This document shows positions 1 to 13,116 of a stretch of DNA of 64,000 bases, piece after piece; position 1 is the stretch's first letter, and each line of letters opens with the position of its first letter. Where the stretch lies: contig OW051470.1 of the NCBI GenBank assembly GCA_932521025.1, forward strand, positions 5,504,501-5,568,500, given 5' to 3'. Under the pieces are notes generated by a model. It did no database searches, was not told the origin of the DNA, and saw only the letters and a list, made by a program, of their open reading frames with translations. Both the position numbers and the translations under genes were made by a program. Origin of the DNA: Oscheius onirici (lineage: Eukaryota; Nematoda; Chromadorea; Rhabditida; Rhabditidae).

Positions 1-354
1 AGTTGTCTAAAAACTAATACAAACTAAAAGACAACTTGTATGTCAACTAAAAGTCAGAACCGAGATATAGAGGATACTTATCACTACGCAGGAGCCATAC
101 AGCGAGTTAAATACCTAGATGGAGCAATTGGAATATGCGAAAGAAGAAGGCAAAGGATCAGGATATTTGGAGAGAAGTACACATAACAAAAGATTTGTTT
201 CAAGACGGATATGAGCAATAGATGAGAGATGACTTGCTCGAAGAGCAAAAGAAATGTACCCGTTGATGTAGAGAAGAAGCTCTTAGACATTCTGAGGGGG
301 TTTGTAGAAGATAGGAGCTGAAAAATCAGACGATGCAGTGCATGGAAAAGCAAT
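1..354. other. No gene recognised; 3' flank of the next gene
   Basis: This stretch lies downstream of the stop codon of the minus-strand gene that ends at 355. Reading frames here are short, lack good splice sites and have no recognisable protein features. It probably holds the 3' UTR of that gene and spacer. Confidence 0.4.
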
Positions 355-3300
355 CTAACCTGGTCCCACGTTCATGAAAGTGTTCCAACGCCTGGTCATC
401 GTATCGCGCAAAGCACGGTGATTTTCGTCGATCGGCTCGGCATTCGAAGGGGCCGCCAAACCTCTGGCAAATTGGACGGTTCTTCCTGGAAGTTTCAGCA
501 CAAAGGTACCGTCACTGGCAGCTGAAAGAAAGAATTTTACTTAAGAATTGTTTAAGAAATACCGGAAGAACTGGCTGATTGCTCACCAGAGTCGTTGGAT
601 CCAACAGCTTCATTGTAGAAAAAGCATAAGTCAGTAGCTTCACCATTCTCACCAGCATTTTCAGGCATCACAACCGGAGCCGTTGAAGAAGTAGGGGCAT
701 CAGGCGATTTCGACGTAGCCTTACTCGAGGTGCTAGCAGATCCAAGAGATTCGCCGGGCAGGGTAGGAGGCGGGCTAGGAGTAACTCCAGGAGTTCCACT
801 GGACTGATTGACACATGCAGGCGAGTTTTCGCGACCTAAAACGTTTTAAAAAATTTACTTTGATGGAAATGAGTTACTCGGCTCGGCCGATTTCTTAGCA
901 GCATCAGCATAGGAAAATCCTCGTTCAGGAATGGAGACTTCGTTCGTATTAGCAGTCGGAAGAACCATCTGAAATTGGATTGATACAAAACGAAAATCAG
1001 AGAAAGGGAACGTTGTATATTTGAGGCCAAACATCTAAGAAATCGATAAAGTTGGCATTGGACAGTGCGTACAGCAGCACAAGATAGAGATCAAGGACTG
1101 CGTCCAAGAAACATTTCGAATTTGAAAAAGTTCCACGTACCTCCTCGTTAGCATCCATGTACTCGGAATCGGCTGTCGACTCCAGCCGCTCGTGTTTTTT
1201 CTTACTCTCCTTGAAAGGAACGGCCTTAGCCTTGGTGTGTGTTTCATGCTGAAGACAATTCTTGTAGCCTTACATGTTTATTTCACTTACCTTCTTCTCG
1301 GTGAGGTAATCACCCAAAGAGATGTTCTGGGGCTGAGGAAAATGGCGAGCCTGCTTGGTTAGACGAGAATCTTCCATTGAGTTCCGACGAGGCTGTTGTG
1401 GTTGTGGTGGTCCACGGCGCTCGACCTTGCCAGATGATCTGAAACTAAAAAATTAAGTTTTTAAGTATAATCGTAAACTTTTCAAAAAGGAGATCAATGG
1501 TTATCTCAGTCTGTTTAAAAGACCAACCCAGTGCGGAGAGGCTGAGTTGTTGCAGCCTTCTTCTTTTTGCTGACCACCTCGGTGAACTCGGTCTCATTGT
1601 TGACATGATTATCCAGATTGGAGAGATCGTCTGTATCAGCGCGATAGTTGGCTCCGTCGATCATGACATCAGAAGGAGTGGAACTCACAGTATTCTGAAA
1701 CTTCCGATATTTTGTTCAAAAAAATAAATAAGCAAACCATGTTAGCAACTCCCTCATCGGCTGACATATACTCTTCCTCAGCATCTTCGGTAGAATTGCG
1801 TCCAGCGATATTTTTACCAGGAGCAGTTGGTGGGGCAGCCTCAGGAGCAGGAGCAGCATCAGGAGCAGCCGGTGGGGCAGCCTCAGGAGCAGATGCGGCT
1901 TCGGGAGTAGGACTACTGCTGTTGCTGCCAGCAGCATTTCCACCTTTCTTGTTTTTCTTGTTTGGCGACTTTTTATTGTTATCTCTGAAACGAAAATTGT
2001 AAAACGAAATAATAAAACGCGTACTTGTTCATGCTGGCAGAGGCTCCGGTAGGATTTTGCGACTTGTTGCCCTGCGCAGCCGCCGGCGCCTTTCCGTTCT
2101 GATTTCCGATGGTTGCAGCGGCCTTCTCCTTCTTCGTATTGTTCTGTCTACGACGACGCTCCCGTTTAGCCTCGTCGCCTTCGATGGAAGCTGCAAGCTC
2201 GTCGACGGTAAGAGTATCTACACTGACGCCTTCAATTCCTGAAAACAGTTTATTGAAAAAATAGCTGAATTTAGTGCACAAGAGTCACGTAATAGACTAT
2301 GATTAGCTAAGCAAAAGTCTCTACCAAACTAAAGGAGAGGTGATTTTAGAAGTGGGCCAAAATGACGACGCGCGAGACAGTTGCGCTGGCAGAGGAGAAA
2401 AAACCGCGCCGAGAGTATGTGAGATACGATGAGCAGCAGACTATAGCGCTGACGAAATAGCACAGCCAGGTCGGAGAGCACAGAAACTAGCCGCGATGGG
2501 ATAGCATATGAATGAGAATGGAGAGGGCAGATGGGCGAGACAAATGGTCAGCTGGCCGAGTGCCAAACAGGGCGAGCGAGAAAAGAGGAATGTGCTAACG
2601 AGTCTAGTTAGTAAAACGAATTACGGATTTGAAGCTTAGTACAAAGCTTTGAATAACATTAAACGCTGTGAATAAAGCAACTTAACTCGACCAATTCGAG
2701 GAGGAAACAACTGTGAACGGCTGATCGGAAGCGCCCAGATTCTCATAAGAGAGGACGCGTAGTAGCTACTGTTTTGACAAAACTCGACAAGTCGGGACAA
2801 ATTTTCGCTAAATCACTTCTATTTTTTTATAAAAGCGTATTTAAAATTTGTTAAATGTGAGTAGAACTATTTGAAAAGAAAGCATGCGCTTTCCAAATAT
2901 TATAATATGTTGAAAATTATTTGAACGAAAGCTTTAGAGCGCTAAAGGAAACATTGGTGAAGATAACTAGACGAAATAGATAATTCAAGAACAAGACTAA
3001 CCTGAACCAGACTGTCCAACGGTGTACAATCCCTTGCTAGCCTTCTGCTTCTTCTTCTCAACTCTCTTCTTTGACTGAGCAAACTTGGAACCAGTGTCAA
3101 ATCTATCCGAAGGTGAAAGGGTTCCCTGGAAAAACAGCACATTGAACATTGTGATATGTTTGTGGAACCAGGCCATTCCTAATTCGAGAGCCGCATTTCG
3201 TTGCTCACCGTCTTCACCCCTTGCAGGCTAATACGTGAAACATTCCCCCGAGTCAGCAAGGTTGCAAAGCTCAAGAAAACAATAAGCTGATACTGGTCAC

Positions 3301-6284
3301 GGTAGGGAGAGAAGAATACATTGTGTAAAAAAAGCTTCACAACGTCAAAAAACCTCGCATGTCCAAAGAAATACATTGGACAGAATAGAACAAACCTTTT
3401 GCACGTCAAACGGAGGGTAGCAGGGGAACCGCGGAATCATTGAATACTCAAAGGGGTTAGGAGCAGTCTCGCAATGATCCTCGGTCAGATTTTCAGTTGT
3501 GCCGACTGACCCATCAGACATCGTGTCACTCGTGCAATCAGAGGATCCAAGTGAACCCATTTCCCCAGGTTTGCCGGTGTTCAGCTGGAGAAAAAACGAT
3601 GATTATTCACACAAATGTGTTGACAAGAAAGATAGGCAGATAAGAGACAAGCTCATGCTTGTTGTTCGAGTCCACGACGGCTATTAACATCGAGTATCAT
3701 GGCTCCGATAAAGCAAAGTATTCGAGGAGTAAACTTGTGAAAAAAAAGCTGGAGCATCAGCATATAAATAAAGGGACCCCCGTAAAAGCGCAAGTACTTA
3801 CGTAAGCCATGTGGCAGAGAATGAATTGGGATTTTCAACGCGAGTGAGGTGACTAGAAAAGTTAAGTACCTAATATCGAAATGAAAAGCAGCGAATTAGG
3901 AACGCGGTATCGATTTATGCCCCAGAAAAAAAATTAAGATGAATTTCAAGAAAATACAGGCTTACAAAAGCAATTTGTATGGTAAACAGGGGAAAGAGGC
4001 ACTTACGTCAATAACTGTTGGTAAATTCCAGTAGTACTGATTTCCGTCGACGAAAAAATATTGCCCGACAAAATTACTGATCCATAAAGTGTAATTCTTG
4101 CCTAGCATTACACGGAAAATCAGCAAAAAAATCAGTAGCGTTGTAAAGAAATTGACAAAACATTTGAAATTCGTTGTTTTCGCGCGCTCGTTATTTCAAA
4201 AAATTAGCGGGAAGCAGCATATTTTTCGTTTAATTACCCTAGAAAAACATAGACTCGGCTGTTTTGATCCAGGAGTTGTGAAATGACTCCAATCATCACT
4301 AAAAAAATTTTACGATTCAATCATTGATCGACTGTCTAACATGCATTCCGCCTGTCAGATAAAATGAAAATCAATGACTAGCATTCAGTCTTTTGTTTCG
4401 GGGGTTAATTACACAGCGAGTGGTGTTGAGAAGACCGAAAACGTGGAAGAAATCTAAAAATACGGTAGTGACACAACCGACCAGGGGTGAGGGAAGACAT
4501 TTCGCAATTCGAGTCGATAACCGAAGACTGGAGAGAAAAAGAAACGACTTATGCTGCAGTCGATTCAGCCCAAACCATACACTTCCTGTGATGGCTTAGC
4601 TCCTGGGTAGTCAAACGCCAGTACAAACAAAGCGAAACGGAAAAGAGTCGTCTTCCGCCGAAAAAGTTAGTCGCCTGTCTAAAAGAAGCGACTGGAAAAG
4701 GGGCGGATCAGAGTGCCAATCCTTTCGCCATCGGGTGGACAGCATGACATAACGTAAACAGTGCGACAATATTGGGGAAGGGGCGAACTTGTAAACTAGC
4801 ATCAAAGGGCACGCCGAAAGTAAGCGTAAAATGAGCCGAAACATCTGGACAGTACTTTTGAGCTCGATAAATTAGAGGGAAAAATGGACAGAGCAAAGAA
4901 CAGAACATGCTTAAAGGAACAAAGCAACTACAACAGATCGGCCATTGAAATGGGCCAGGGAGACGAACCAAATAAGGCAAATTATTCCCTCACATCACAA
5001 GACAAAGAAGGTGTAAAGGCAGGGACGCAAGGGCAGACAGCAAAAAAAGTTAGCATGCGGAAGGTGAGTTTCGTCTGTTGATATAACCGAGATTAGTCAC
5101 CAATGCTCTCGAAGCTAATAAGACAGAACATGAGAGAAAAGACTGCCGATGGCACCACCGAAATGGCACACAAACATCTTATCTGCAGTCTCTTCCAAAG
5201 CACAACTTTTTTTTCTCAAGATACCGCGCTAAATATGCAGGCACGTTTTGAAAAACCCAGGCGATTTACAGTATACCTTTTACGAATTGTTCAAAAATTC
5301 TTACCATACGATTTTCCACGCGGGGATACTGTATTTCGACAGGGGGGTTTTCAGTAGGCTAAACTGGAGAAATCAGCGGAAATAGAAAGCCTAAGACAAC
5401 CTCGTCGGCGTCAAACATCTCGGCCAGTTCCCCGAGATCACGGGGCCTAAGAGTACGAAACTGATAGTCCTCTTCGTCTTCGACCAATTCATTCATCAAT
5501 TCCTGCCCTTCATTCTCTACCTCTTTGGCATCTTCCAGATGGCTGCGGCCCATGAACGGCTCTTGGGGGATTGTTTCGTCGCTCCACTCCTGGACAGTTT
5601 GCTCAATGTTACCTGAAAATGCTAGAAATTGGCAGTAAGTTTTAATTTAGAAGGATGGAATTAAGTTGGACATCGCTTATGATACATGTAAATTCAAAAT
5701 TACATATGGCGTTAATATAGCTGTAATGGATGCACTAGAAAAGGTTACATCCAAGTCCATGAGGTTAATTAAAACCAATTCGTCCTATCTGCTGTCGATC
5801 GCGCAGTTTCCTCGTGAAACCATGGTAACAGCAAAATCGCGTAATGATAAAGTGTGAAGAGTAGACTTGCAAATGAAAAAGAAAGAATACCTTGCGTATA
5901 AGTGATTGGTGACCTTCCGGAAAGATCGTCCATCTCGATGTCGCCACCGGGGCCGTCTCCTCCAGGACCGAGGACTAGAGGGTCCTCTTCGACTGTAGAG
6001 GAATCGATGTAGTCCACTTCTTTTGGAGCGAAACTGAATTCAAATGAATTTGAAAAAAATACTCAAGAATTACGAATAACTTCCTTTATCTCCAGAACGG
6101 TGTCCCTTTGAAGGACTTGCGGGAGGCGATGTAGAAGGAGGATTCCTTGTATCGGCTCTGCTACCTGAAAATGGGCAAAATTAACAGAAGCACTATCGAA
6201 ATAATATATTTTCAACGAATCTTTCAATTGATTAGGTTGGCTATCAAGGAGAATTTCAGAATAGAGTTTGTACAGAGTAGACAT
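355..6284 (-). CDS. Uncharacterised long low-complexity acidic/basic protein
   Basis: I do not recognise this protein. About a dozen exons join with matching phases from an ATG at 6284 to a TAG at 355. In order: a Pro/Ser exon (about 6080-6170), an acidic Gly-rich exon (about 5890-6020), a long Glu/Asp exon (about 5390-5615), an exon ending with PFDVQK (about 3395-3587), a Lys-rich exon (about 3005-3128), an Arg/Lys-rich exon (about 1995-2240), an Ala/Pro tract (about 1740-1985), then exons with the motifs FTEVVSKKKK, ISLGDYLTEKK, SEYMDANEE and FSYADAAKKS. The last exon reads GTFVLKLPGRTVQFARGL. Most of the chain looks disordered; the short motifs and C-terminus look conserved, as in RNA-associated scaffold proteins. 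That comparison is inference. Introns at 2240-3005 and 3590-5380 are unusually long for this window. The first exon is the weakest part: linking it needs a 28-bp intron, so the true start may differ, and two genes cannot be excluded. Confidence 0.6.
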
Positions 6285-6562
6285 GGTTGACGGCCCGCGG
6301 GGAAATTTTGGAAAAAGGAGTGTTTTTTGACCAAAATATGCATTTTTTCTTCATTTTTAGTAAAAAAAAGTTCAACAAAAGATAACAATATTATTATTCA
6401 TTGATTTAGTTCTAGATTGCGCTAAAATGCGCTATAATATGACCATCTTCATTTTTGGTCCGATCCCGGTCCGACGGCCAAGCCTGGGGACCGGGACGAG
6501 GCGGGCCGGCCCGGAGCCATGTTTAGTACAGAGAATCAACACGAAATGTTCCAGATATAAGC

Positions 6563-6943
6563 TTAAAAAAACTGACTTCCGCTGTCCCGATTCCTTTCAG
6601 TTTGCCTCCGACGCTGCTCTTCTTCATCATTTTGGCGCAGATTGGTCTCCATCCACCTCAGTTTTGATTCTTGTTCTTCGTCAATGTTCGTAGTCGTGAG
6701 ACAGCCCTGTTTGATACCAAATGGTCTAAAATGAATGAATAAGTACCTCTGATTTTCGAGTATAAGAAGGTGTAGCAAGACGACCAAGAAGCTCCTCGAA
6801 ATGACCTTCTTCCATTGCCTCCAGCAGGTTATTCGGACGCAAGCCGATCGGCTGAAAGCCTCTCGATTTCGCAAACTATGAGGCGCAAAACTAACAACAT
6901 CATTAACGCTGTGGCTTTTAGTCACTCCTTTTTTCTTCGACAT
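6563..6943 (-). CDS. Small orphan protein with acidic/Arg-rich C-terminus
   Basis: I do not recognise this protein. It can be assembled from three exons: a short start (MSKKKG), an exon beginning FAKSRGFQPIGLRPNNLLEA and continuing to RKSE, and a final exon with a charged helical end rich in Glu, Gln and Arg (stop at 6563). The two introns would be about 50 and 40 bp with GT and AG borders and both keep phase 0, which is why I preferred this structure to the unspliced frame. The product is about 95 residues, with no signal peptide or membrane segment. It lies some 280 bp upstream of the start of the long minus-strand gene, in the same orientation. Confidence 0.5.
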   Translation of the reverse strand: MSKKKGVTKSHSVNDVVSFAPHSLRNREAFSRSACVRITCWRQWKKVISRSFLVVLLHLLILENQRYLFIHFRPFGIKQGCLTTTNIDEEQESKLRWMETNLRQNDEEEQRRRQTERNRDSGSQFF

Positions 6944-8524
6944 GGTCAAAATGAGCAAAAAAAATAAAGTAAGGAATGAAGAAGTGATGGTTCTCTTGCG
7001 AAATCCAGGCTTAATTAGACATCCAAATAGAACCCGAGTCTGTAAAATTGACGTTTAATGTTGTACGTCTAAGTTTACGTAAGAAAAATGGAAAGCAGAC
7101 TTGTATGATTTCTGGGAACCGAAATTGATCGTGTCTCGGTGTAGCATTCTGGCCACAGAAGAAGTGTACGTAAATTTGCGTGGGGAAAGTTTTTTTTTAC
7201 TAATTGTTTGGAAGTGGAAAAATTGTTTTACAGAGGAAGAAAGGGGGAAACGAAATAAAATAAAGGAAGAAACGTAAAATTTGAGAAATGAACAGTTCGA
7301 ATTGTCTCGGGCAACTTTACAGTAAGCGTGGACTGTCAGCATTGGCGGCAAATGGCAAAAAGTGCGAACGATCATTTTGTGGCGAAGAAAAAAGTTTTCA
7401 TCCTAGCGTATTAGGCAAAAAAGTTTAGCTGAAAAATGGTGATAATGAGCACTTATAGTACAAACAGTACCTCGATATCATACAGCGTCAGATGAACACT
7501 CAAGCGAGCTAATCAGACACGACTCTTATGGAAAAGTCGCAGCTTACTCTTACAGAATGACATCAAAGCTTCTAAAGTCTTTCTTCATTGAATCAGCATG
7601 CTTTCAAGCATTACACTGCCTATTTCCAAACCCCACTAACTCATTTCGATCCTCATGTTTTGACCACCCCTCGGCGACCTTGGAGGAATAGGACCAGTAT
7701 TTGGAGACATTCTGAGCCCCCACTCACTGTCAGATGTTTTCTGACTGCTCCATCTATGTCCATCAATTACGTGTACACGAGTTACATCCGAAATAAATCC
7801 GAAGCTTTTTTCTTTCTCTCCACGATATTGTCTGAGCATTGAATATTCTGTTCAAAAGACCAATTGTCTGCTGTGAGTCTCGCAAAGATTCAAGTTCGCA
7901 CATATTTCTCTATTTTTTTTCAGATCAAATATCGATGTCCATTGGCTGAAAATATTTAGGTCTACAATGAGTCAAATGTTTATCCCAGCCATTTCTAACT
8001 AACGGCTGACATTCTGTGAGACTTTTCCCCTTTCGAAATAACCCCTCAAAACAAGCTCTCGACTGTTTTGGTCAGCTTTTAATTCCATAAAAAGAGGGCC
8101 GGTCGAGGGCATTGAAACCAGTCTGCCCCTTCGCACTCTCCCTCTTTCGTGCCGACCACACTCATTCTGTCCTCCGTACATAACTGTTACCAGTGTATAC
8201 ATTTAACTTCTCGTAGAAGATCAGTATGTTTATGTAGACTCTTGGGCACATCTCTGCCTTCCCGCTACGAGAACTGGTCGACTGACTGTCCATTCCAACC
8301 GCTGTCCGAAAAACCAGCTCGGAACAGCTGCGGCTTGCATTTTTCAAGGTCGTAGTTCTCATCTGTGTGGCTTTCTTATTTTGACTCTTGGTTAATTGAG
8401 AACAACTTCCTGTTCCAGTTCCGACTAGTTTATCTATTGGCAGAAGAGGCGACCCGATTCTTCTGATCTCCATTTCAAAGGTGAGCCATATCTTGATAGA
8501 CGAAAAGAAACGTTTTGAAGGGTC
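6944..8524. other. Intergenic region, upstream of the PTR gene
   Basis: About 1.6 kb without a convincing gene. On the minus strand there are plausible exon-like frames: an ATG at 8473 opening with MEIRRIGSPLLPIDK, a charged frame near 8000-8140, and a Pro/Arg-rich end near 7640-7790. I could not join them with consistent splice phases, so a short minus-strand gene is possible but not supported. The 3' part should hold the promoter and 5' UTR of the PTR gene that starts at 8525. Confidence 0.35.
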
Positions 8525-11500
8525 ATGTGGGACGAGGTGAGTGATCTCGTTGCCCGTTTGCTCACTCGATTTCCGGTATTCTCCATCACAGGTGAGTTTT
8601 GATTGTCTTCAATGTGACACTGGTCTCAAACTAAAATAGCGTCACACTTCGAACGTTTGATTCGAGAAAGTCTCAAACAAAAAATGATTCTCGGGAAATT
8701 GAGTTCACTTACGCGTTCTTTTCTTCGGTATTTACTCCGTAGGGTCATAATTTTGAGAAGTTTGGACAACTTCCACTAGAAAGATATTTGGCCTGTTAAA
8801 ATATTGGGAAACTTGTTTCTCGAGCCTTCCTTCCGAAGGTCAAGTATTGCAATGACGTTCCGACTGACGTAACTATCGGCGATCAATCATACCATTAGCA
8901 AAACTGTACGAAAGATTTGTCTGTTCCTTCGGGAGCGAGCCGCTTGATGGTTGGAAAAACGACAAACGGAACAGGTTCACTTGACGTCAAAACATCCCTA
9001 TACAATATTCCTGCTTTTGAGACCATTTTCAGGAAGTCTTTTATCTATCTGCTGTTTGTCTTTGGGTCTGATTAATGTTCACTTTGAACATGACATTAGG
9101 AAGAGCTTCTCTCCAGTTGACTCACAGACGTCGTTGTAAGTGCATTTTGATCTGAAAACATCTGGGAGATTCAGAGAAACAGCGACGTTTCTCGAGTTCT
9201 ACAACTTGTCAGTCTTTCCTCAACGAGCATTCTGCATATTTCAATCGAAAGATGGAGGAGATATCCTGAGAGAGTCACATGTTAATGAGGTAAGGTAAAA
9301 AGAGTGTGATATGGAAAGGACTTGTTCAGATTCTGAGACTTGACAAGCAGCTGACAGATGTACTACAAGAGAAGGATGAATACGGCCAAGCGAATTGCTA
9401 TCCGATGTGTGGACTGAACCGTCCTTTCCACGCCTTCTTGGTAAGCCTTTTTCACTAGACTTGATGGGAAACAATTCCAGAAGGAGAAGAATTCTTCTTC
9501 GACTGAAGTCTCGTTCCCAGTTACCCGCATTTCCTCGACACCAATCTTTTTGGGAATGCACTTGAGAACTATAAGTGAGACAGGTAAGAGACAGCCATTA
9601 TATTATAGTCTCACGAGATCTTCAGCTGAAAGTTCTGGAATATTTTCCTCGCAGAAGCTTATGGCGGATCGGGTCGTGTTATGGTACTTTTCACGAGCCG
9701 ACACTGATGTTCGGAAAAGGAGCTACCAGGTGAGATCGCTTGTTTTCTTCAAACAGTCCACTTGTAGAAAATCACCCGTTCCCTATTCGAATTGAGTAAA
9801 ACAGACAATGTTTCTTCGCTTATCAACTTTACCATTTTCGGAGACGAAGTAGCTAACAAGGAAATGGTCAGAGGGGCTCTCGAGGCCACCTATCTTATGT
9901 CCATTGGATTTGTCCTTTTGTTGATTTTCGTTGTAGCCGTCGTCTGGCAGCAGAGTCCGCTCAAGATGGTTCCACTTCTAGGTTAGTTTTTTTCACTTTT
10001 AGTCACGACATTTAAATTTTCAGTCACGGCGACTATTCTCACCCCGTTTCTGGCTACGATAGCAGCTTTTGGCATCCTGGCCCTGTTGGGTTATCCCGTC
10101 TATTCAATGCAATGTGTCACTCCATTCCTCGTCTTGGGAATCGGTAAGTCTTCTGATATTAGATCAAACTCTCTTCTAGGAGTCGACGATGCTTTCATTC
10201 TCATGCATCGGTGGCGAGCTCATTCCTCGATTCATGATCGTGCGACTCGACTTCGAAGAGTCATCGTCGATGTTGGTCCGTCTATAACAATAACCTCGGT
10301 CACCAACATAATCGCCTTCGGAGTTGGATTTTTTACTCCCACTCCACAGGTATTTCTCCATTATTTTCTACTATTGTTCATTAAGATGTCTCTGTTCTGT
10401 CTAGCCACTTCTGTCGCTCTTCTGCTCGACTACATCTTCACTTACAGTATTCTAGCTCCGGTTGTCTTTCTCTGTGTCGAAGATGAGCAATATCGAAGTA
10501 TAGCCGAGAAAAAGAAAGAGGCTGAAGGGATGACTAAGGTATCCGTAATCTCCCAACCTTCTTCACTTCATTTGCAGTACACAGAGTTTTTGACTTCGAG
10601 AAAGGGAAAACTATCGTGTTTCCTTCTACTCACTCTTCTCTACACCTTTTGTTCAGTTGGTGTCTTCACAATGAAGTCAACATTCGAACCTGCCAAGGGA
10701 TTCCCGGCCGACTCTCCCTTGATGTCCTCGCTTCTCGGAATCAGACCAATATTCGATACTTACTTCCCGGTCAATATCTACGTCAATGATCCACCAGATA
10801 TCAGTGATGATGTTGATGTAAGTTCAAACTTTTTGCAGAAAAAGACAGTTCTTTCAGTACCCAGAGTTTTTGAAAATGGTTTCGGAACTCGAGAATATTC
10901 CTGGAGCCTACGGACGTGATCGAACTCTTCTCTTCCTCACTCCGTATGTTCAATTTGACAAGAAGGTACCTTTAAAACTGTTAGTTTACTAAAAGATCTT
11001 TAGATCTGGAGTATGACTCAAATTCTTCACGGTGAAACAGAATATGTACCATCTATTCATAACCTCGGTTATTGGCTGGACCAGATTGGAATGCCGCCCA
11101 ATGTACACTATACCAGACCGAAAAATTCTTCAGAGTAGGTCATTTTGAGATTCTACAAAAGTTTCTTCAGTGATGGAGAACTCAAGTCGTTTGGATTCTC
11201 TCTTCTTGGAAAAGGAATGGCCGAATGGGCCAATCGGGCCGAGTTTGTCAGTTCCGTGAGAAAAGTTCTCTCTAATCATCCGGAGTTCAATGCGACTCTC
11301 TTCGATGTCGACTCTCCCGTGCTATCTCTCATTTTGACTGTTTTTAGCAGTTTGGAAAGTACCAAGATCTCGTTTTTAGGTTCGATATGATTTGATTGGA
11401 TCAATTGCTGTTACGGTGGCTTGCATGGCTATCGTGTGCCTCTTGTTTGTGTCAAGCCGTGTTGGAGTCCTGATCATCACATTCACAATCACCTCAATCT

Positions 11501-12015
11501 GCTATTGTATGTCCTTTCTCTTTTCTCCTAACTCGTTCAGGTCTGGTCGGTTGTCTTGGTTGGTGGGGAGCTGATCTAGACCCTGTAACACAAGTCGATG
11601 TGTTACTCGCCACAGGATTCAGGTGCTCACTTCTCTTATGTTTTAACATTCACAATTCAGCGTTGATTATACCGCTCATGTTGCTTATCAGTTCTACCGA
11701 AGTCGCGGCTCTCCCATCGAAAGGATCTTCAAAAGTCTCGATGAGATGGCTGCTCCCATGGTCCAAGCTGGGCTGTCGACCTTCCTCTGCATGCTCCCTC
11801 TAATTTTGGTGCCAACCTATGCAATTGTGGCCTTTGCCAAAACTGTTTTTATCGTGGTCGCAGTTGGTCTTATCCATGGTCTCTTCGTTCTTCCCGTTCT
11901 GGTGACGACTTTCTGTCCACAGTACAAGGCAGAACCTCTATCTGCCAAAGAGATGGTTCCACTTGGAATTAAAGAACTGCCAGATCGAAATGTAAACTCC
12001 GAAATGGCCGAATAA
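8525..12015 (+). CDS. Patched-related (PTR) sterol-sensing-domain membrane protein
   Basis: A multi-exon gene for a patched-related transporter-like protein (RND superfamily), a family strongly expanded in nematodes with roles in cuticle moulting and lipid handling. The start MWDEVSDLV leads into a first membrane helix, then the family motif HDIRKSFSPVD, a large extracellular loop with FYNLSVFPQRAF and GLNRPFHAFL, and the sterol-sensing block of five helices (about 9860-10480) containing GVDDAFILMHRW, a hallmark of the group. A second extracellular loop follows (about 10640-11360), then a second helix bundle (about 11390-11920) with DYTAHVAYQFYRSRG and GLSTFLCMLPL. The stop is TAA at 12013-12015. 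Exon phases agree throughout if the intron near 11320-11378 is about 60 bp; a shorter reading there gives a stop. The length looks full, so the gene appears intact. Which PTR subgroup it belongs to cannot be judged by eye. Confidence 0.93.
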
Positions 12016-12202
12016 TACGGGAAATGTGCATATAAATGTTATTCTTGTTATCATATCTAGTAGGTCAGAGCTGCGTCATCTCGATAAACTCCCAGCACCC
12101 ATTCTCGAACGCATTTGCCCAAAACACTTCGCTTTGAGACATCCAAGTTGATTGTTTTCATCTACCAGTCGTGTTCCAGTTTCACTTCGATCTCTTTTTC
12201 AG
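12016..12202. other. Short spacer before the secreted-protein array
   Basis: This interval separates the PTR stop codon from the first secreted-protein exon. It must hold the PTR 3' end and the promoter or trans-splice site of the next gene. The next coding exon begins right after an acceptor (TTTTTCAG) with no in-frame ATG, so a short upstream exon ending in AT may lie here, for example near 12036-12042. Confidence 0.4.
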
Positions 12203-13116
12203 GAAGAACATTCTTTTCATTCTGTTAATACTCCCTGTACTCGTGTCTTGTCGAAGTGTGAGTTCGCCAGCTATGGGAGATCTGAACAAGAAGCTGAAAG
12301 ACTATGATCTGCTGCAAAAAGATAGTGACAAATTGGATCTGCCCACAAGATATACAAGATTACGCAGAAGTGAAACTCATTCGTTCCAATCAAACATTTC
12401 CTTTCAGATTCAGCTATGAATTACGCGTGATCCGCTCATCACGATTCTCTCCGCAGACTTTAGTAGGATGTTCTTTATACTGTCAAACGAGACTTTTCTT
12501 CAGACCAATTACAAAGTCGAGACGACTGTGAAATACCTCGAGACTGTCAATACCTTCATGTACAATGCGTTGAAAAAGGCCAAAGAAGATAAAAAGAAGA
12601 GACAACAATCGGACTGAGGAAGTGGTCAGAGTCAGGTTAGACAAGAGGCTCGGAACCGACAGGAAATTCCGCCGAGAACCACGCTTAAACCGGCTGTTCA
12701 AACAATGAACGTTTACATCAACTTCGTAACAACGACACAAACACCGAGGAAACAGTCGACTACCAAGAAGACACTAACGAAAACCACGGCCCCTCGACAG
12801 ACAACAGTAAGTAGATTGTGGTATTTACGACTCATTCAGACTACTGTGGAGAGTACGACTATCCCAACGACTATCTCGGAAACTATTGTCGTAGAAGGCA
12901 GTGGTCAGGAATCCAATGCTAAGGTGACCGGGGTAATTTACGAATCTCAATTATCAAAACAGATGATTTCAGATTCCACAAGAAACTACAACAATAGCTC
13001 CTGTAACTACGATGACAGTTGAGATGAAAGAGATTGAGACTACAACCGAAGCTTCTGATAGTTTGTCGGAAAAGTTAAGGGCTGGTTCAATTAGTCCAAA
13101 TAAACTTGTGTCGTAA
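12203..13116 (+). CDS. Secreted protein with Thr-rich tail, interrupted by in-frame TGA
   Basis: First member of a tandem array of small secreted proteins; function unknown. Exon 1 (12203-12369) encodes a strong signal peptide, KNILFILLILPVLVSC. It has no ATG of its own, but a leading G after the acceptor would complete an ATG split by an intron. Exon 2 starts at 12457 (phase matched) and encodes a helical stretch with FSRMFFILSNETF and YLETVNTFMYNALKKAKED. It reaches a TGA at 12615-12617. The same frame stays open for another 63 codons to a good donor at 12806 and joins two Thr/Ser-rich exons (12840-12923, 12973-13116), ending in TAA. The tail resembles an O-glycosylated stalk. Either the real stop is the TGA and the tail is non-coding, or the allele or assembly carries a nonsense change. 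Confidence 0.6.

Noticed and set aside
6741-6762. A 21-bp intron in the small minus-strand gene
   Set aside because: A 40-bp intron using the next AG keeps the frame and fits the local size range.
11320-11380. Frameshift in the PTR gene before the second helix bundle
   Set aside because: An intron of about 60 bp from GTGCTATC to TTTTTAG restores the frame and joins DVDSP to VRYDLIGS.
12615-12617. TGA read as selenocysteine
   Set aside because: No cysteine or redox context surrounds the codon, and no SECIS-like hairpin was recognised downstream.
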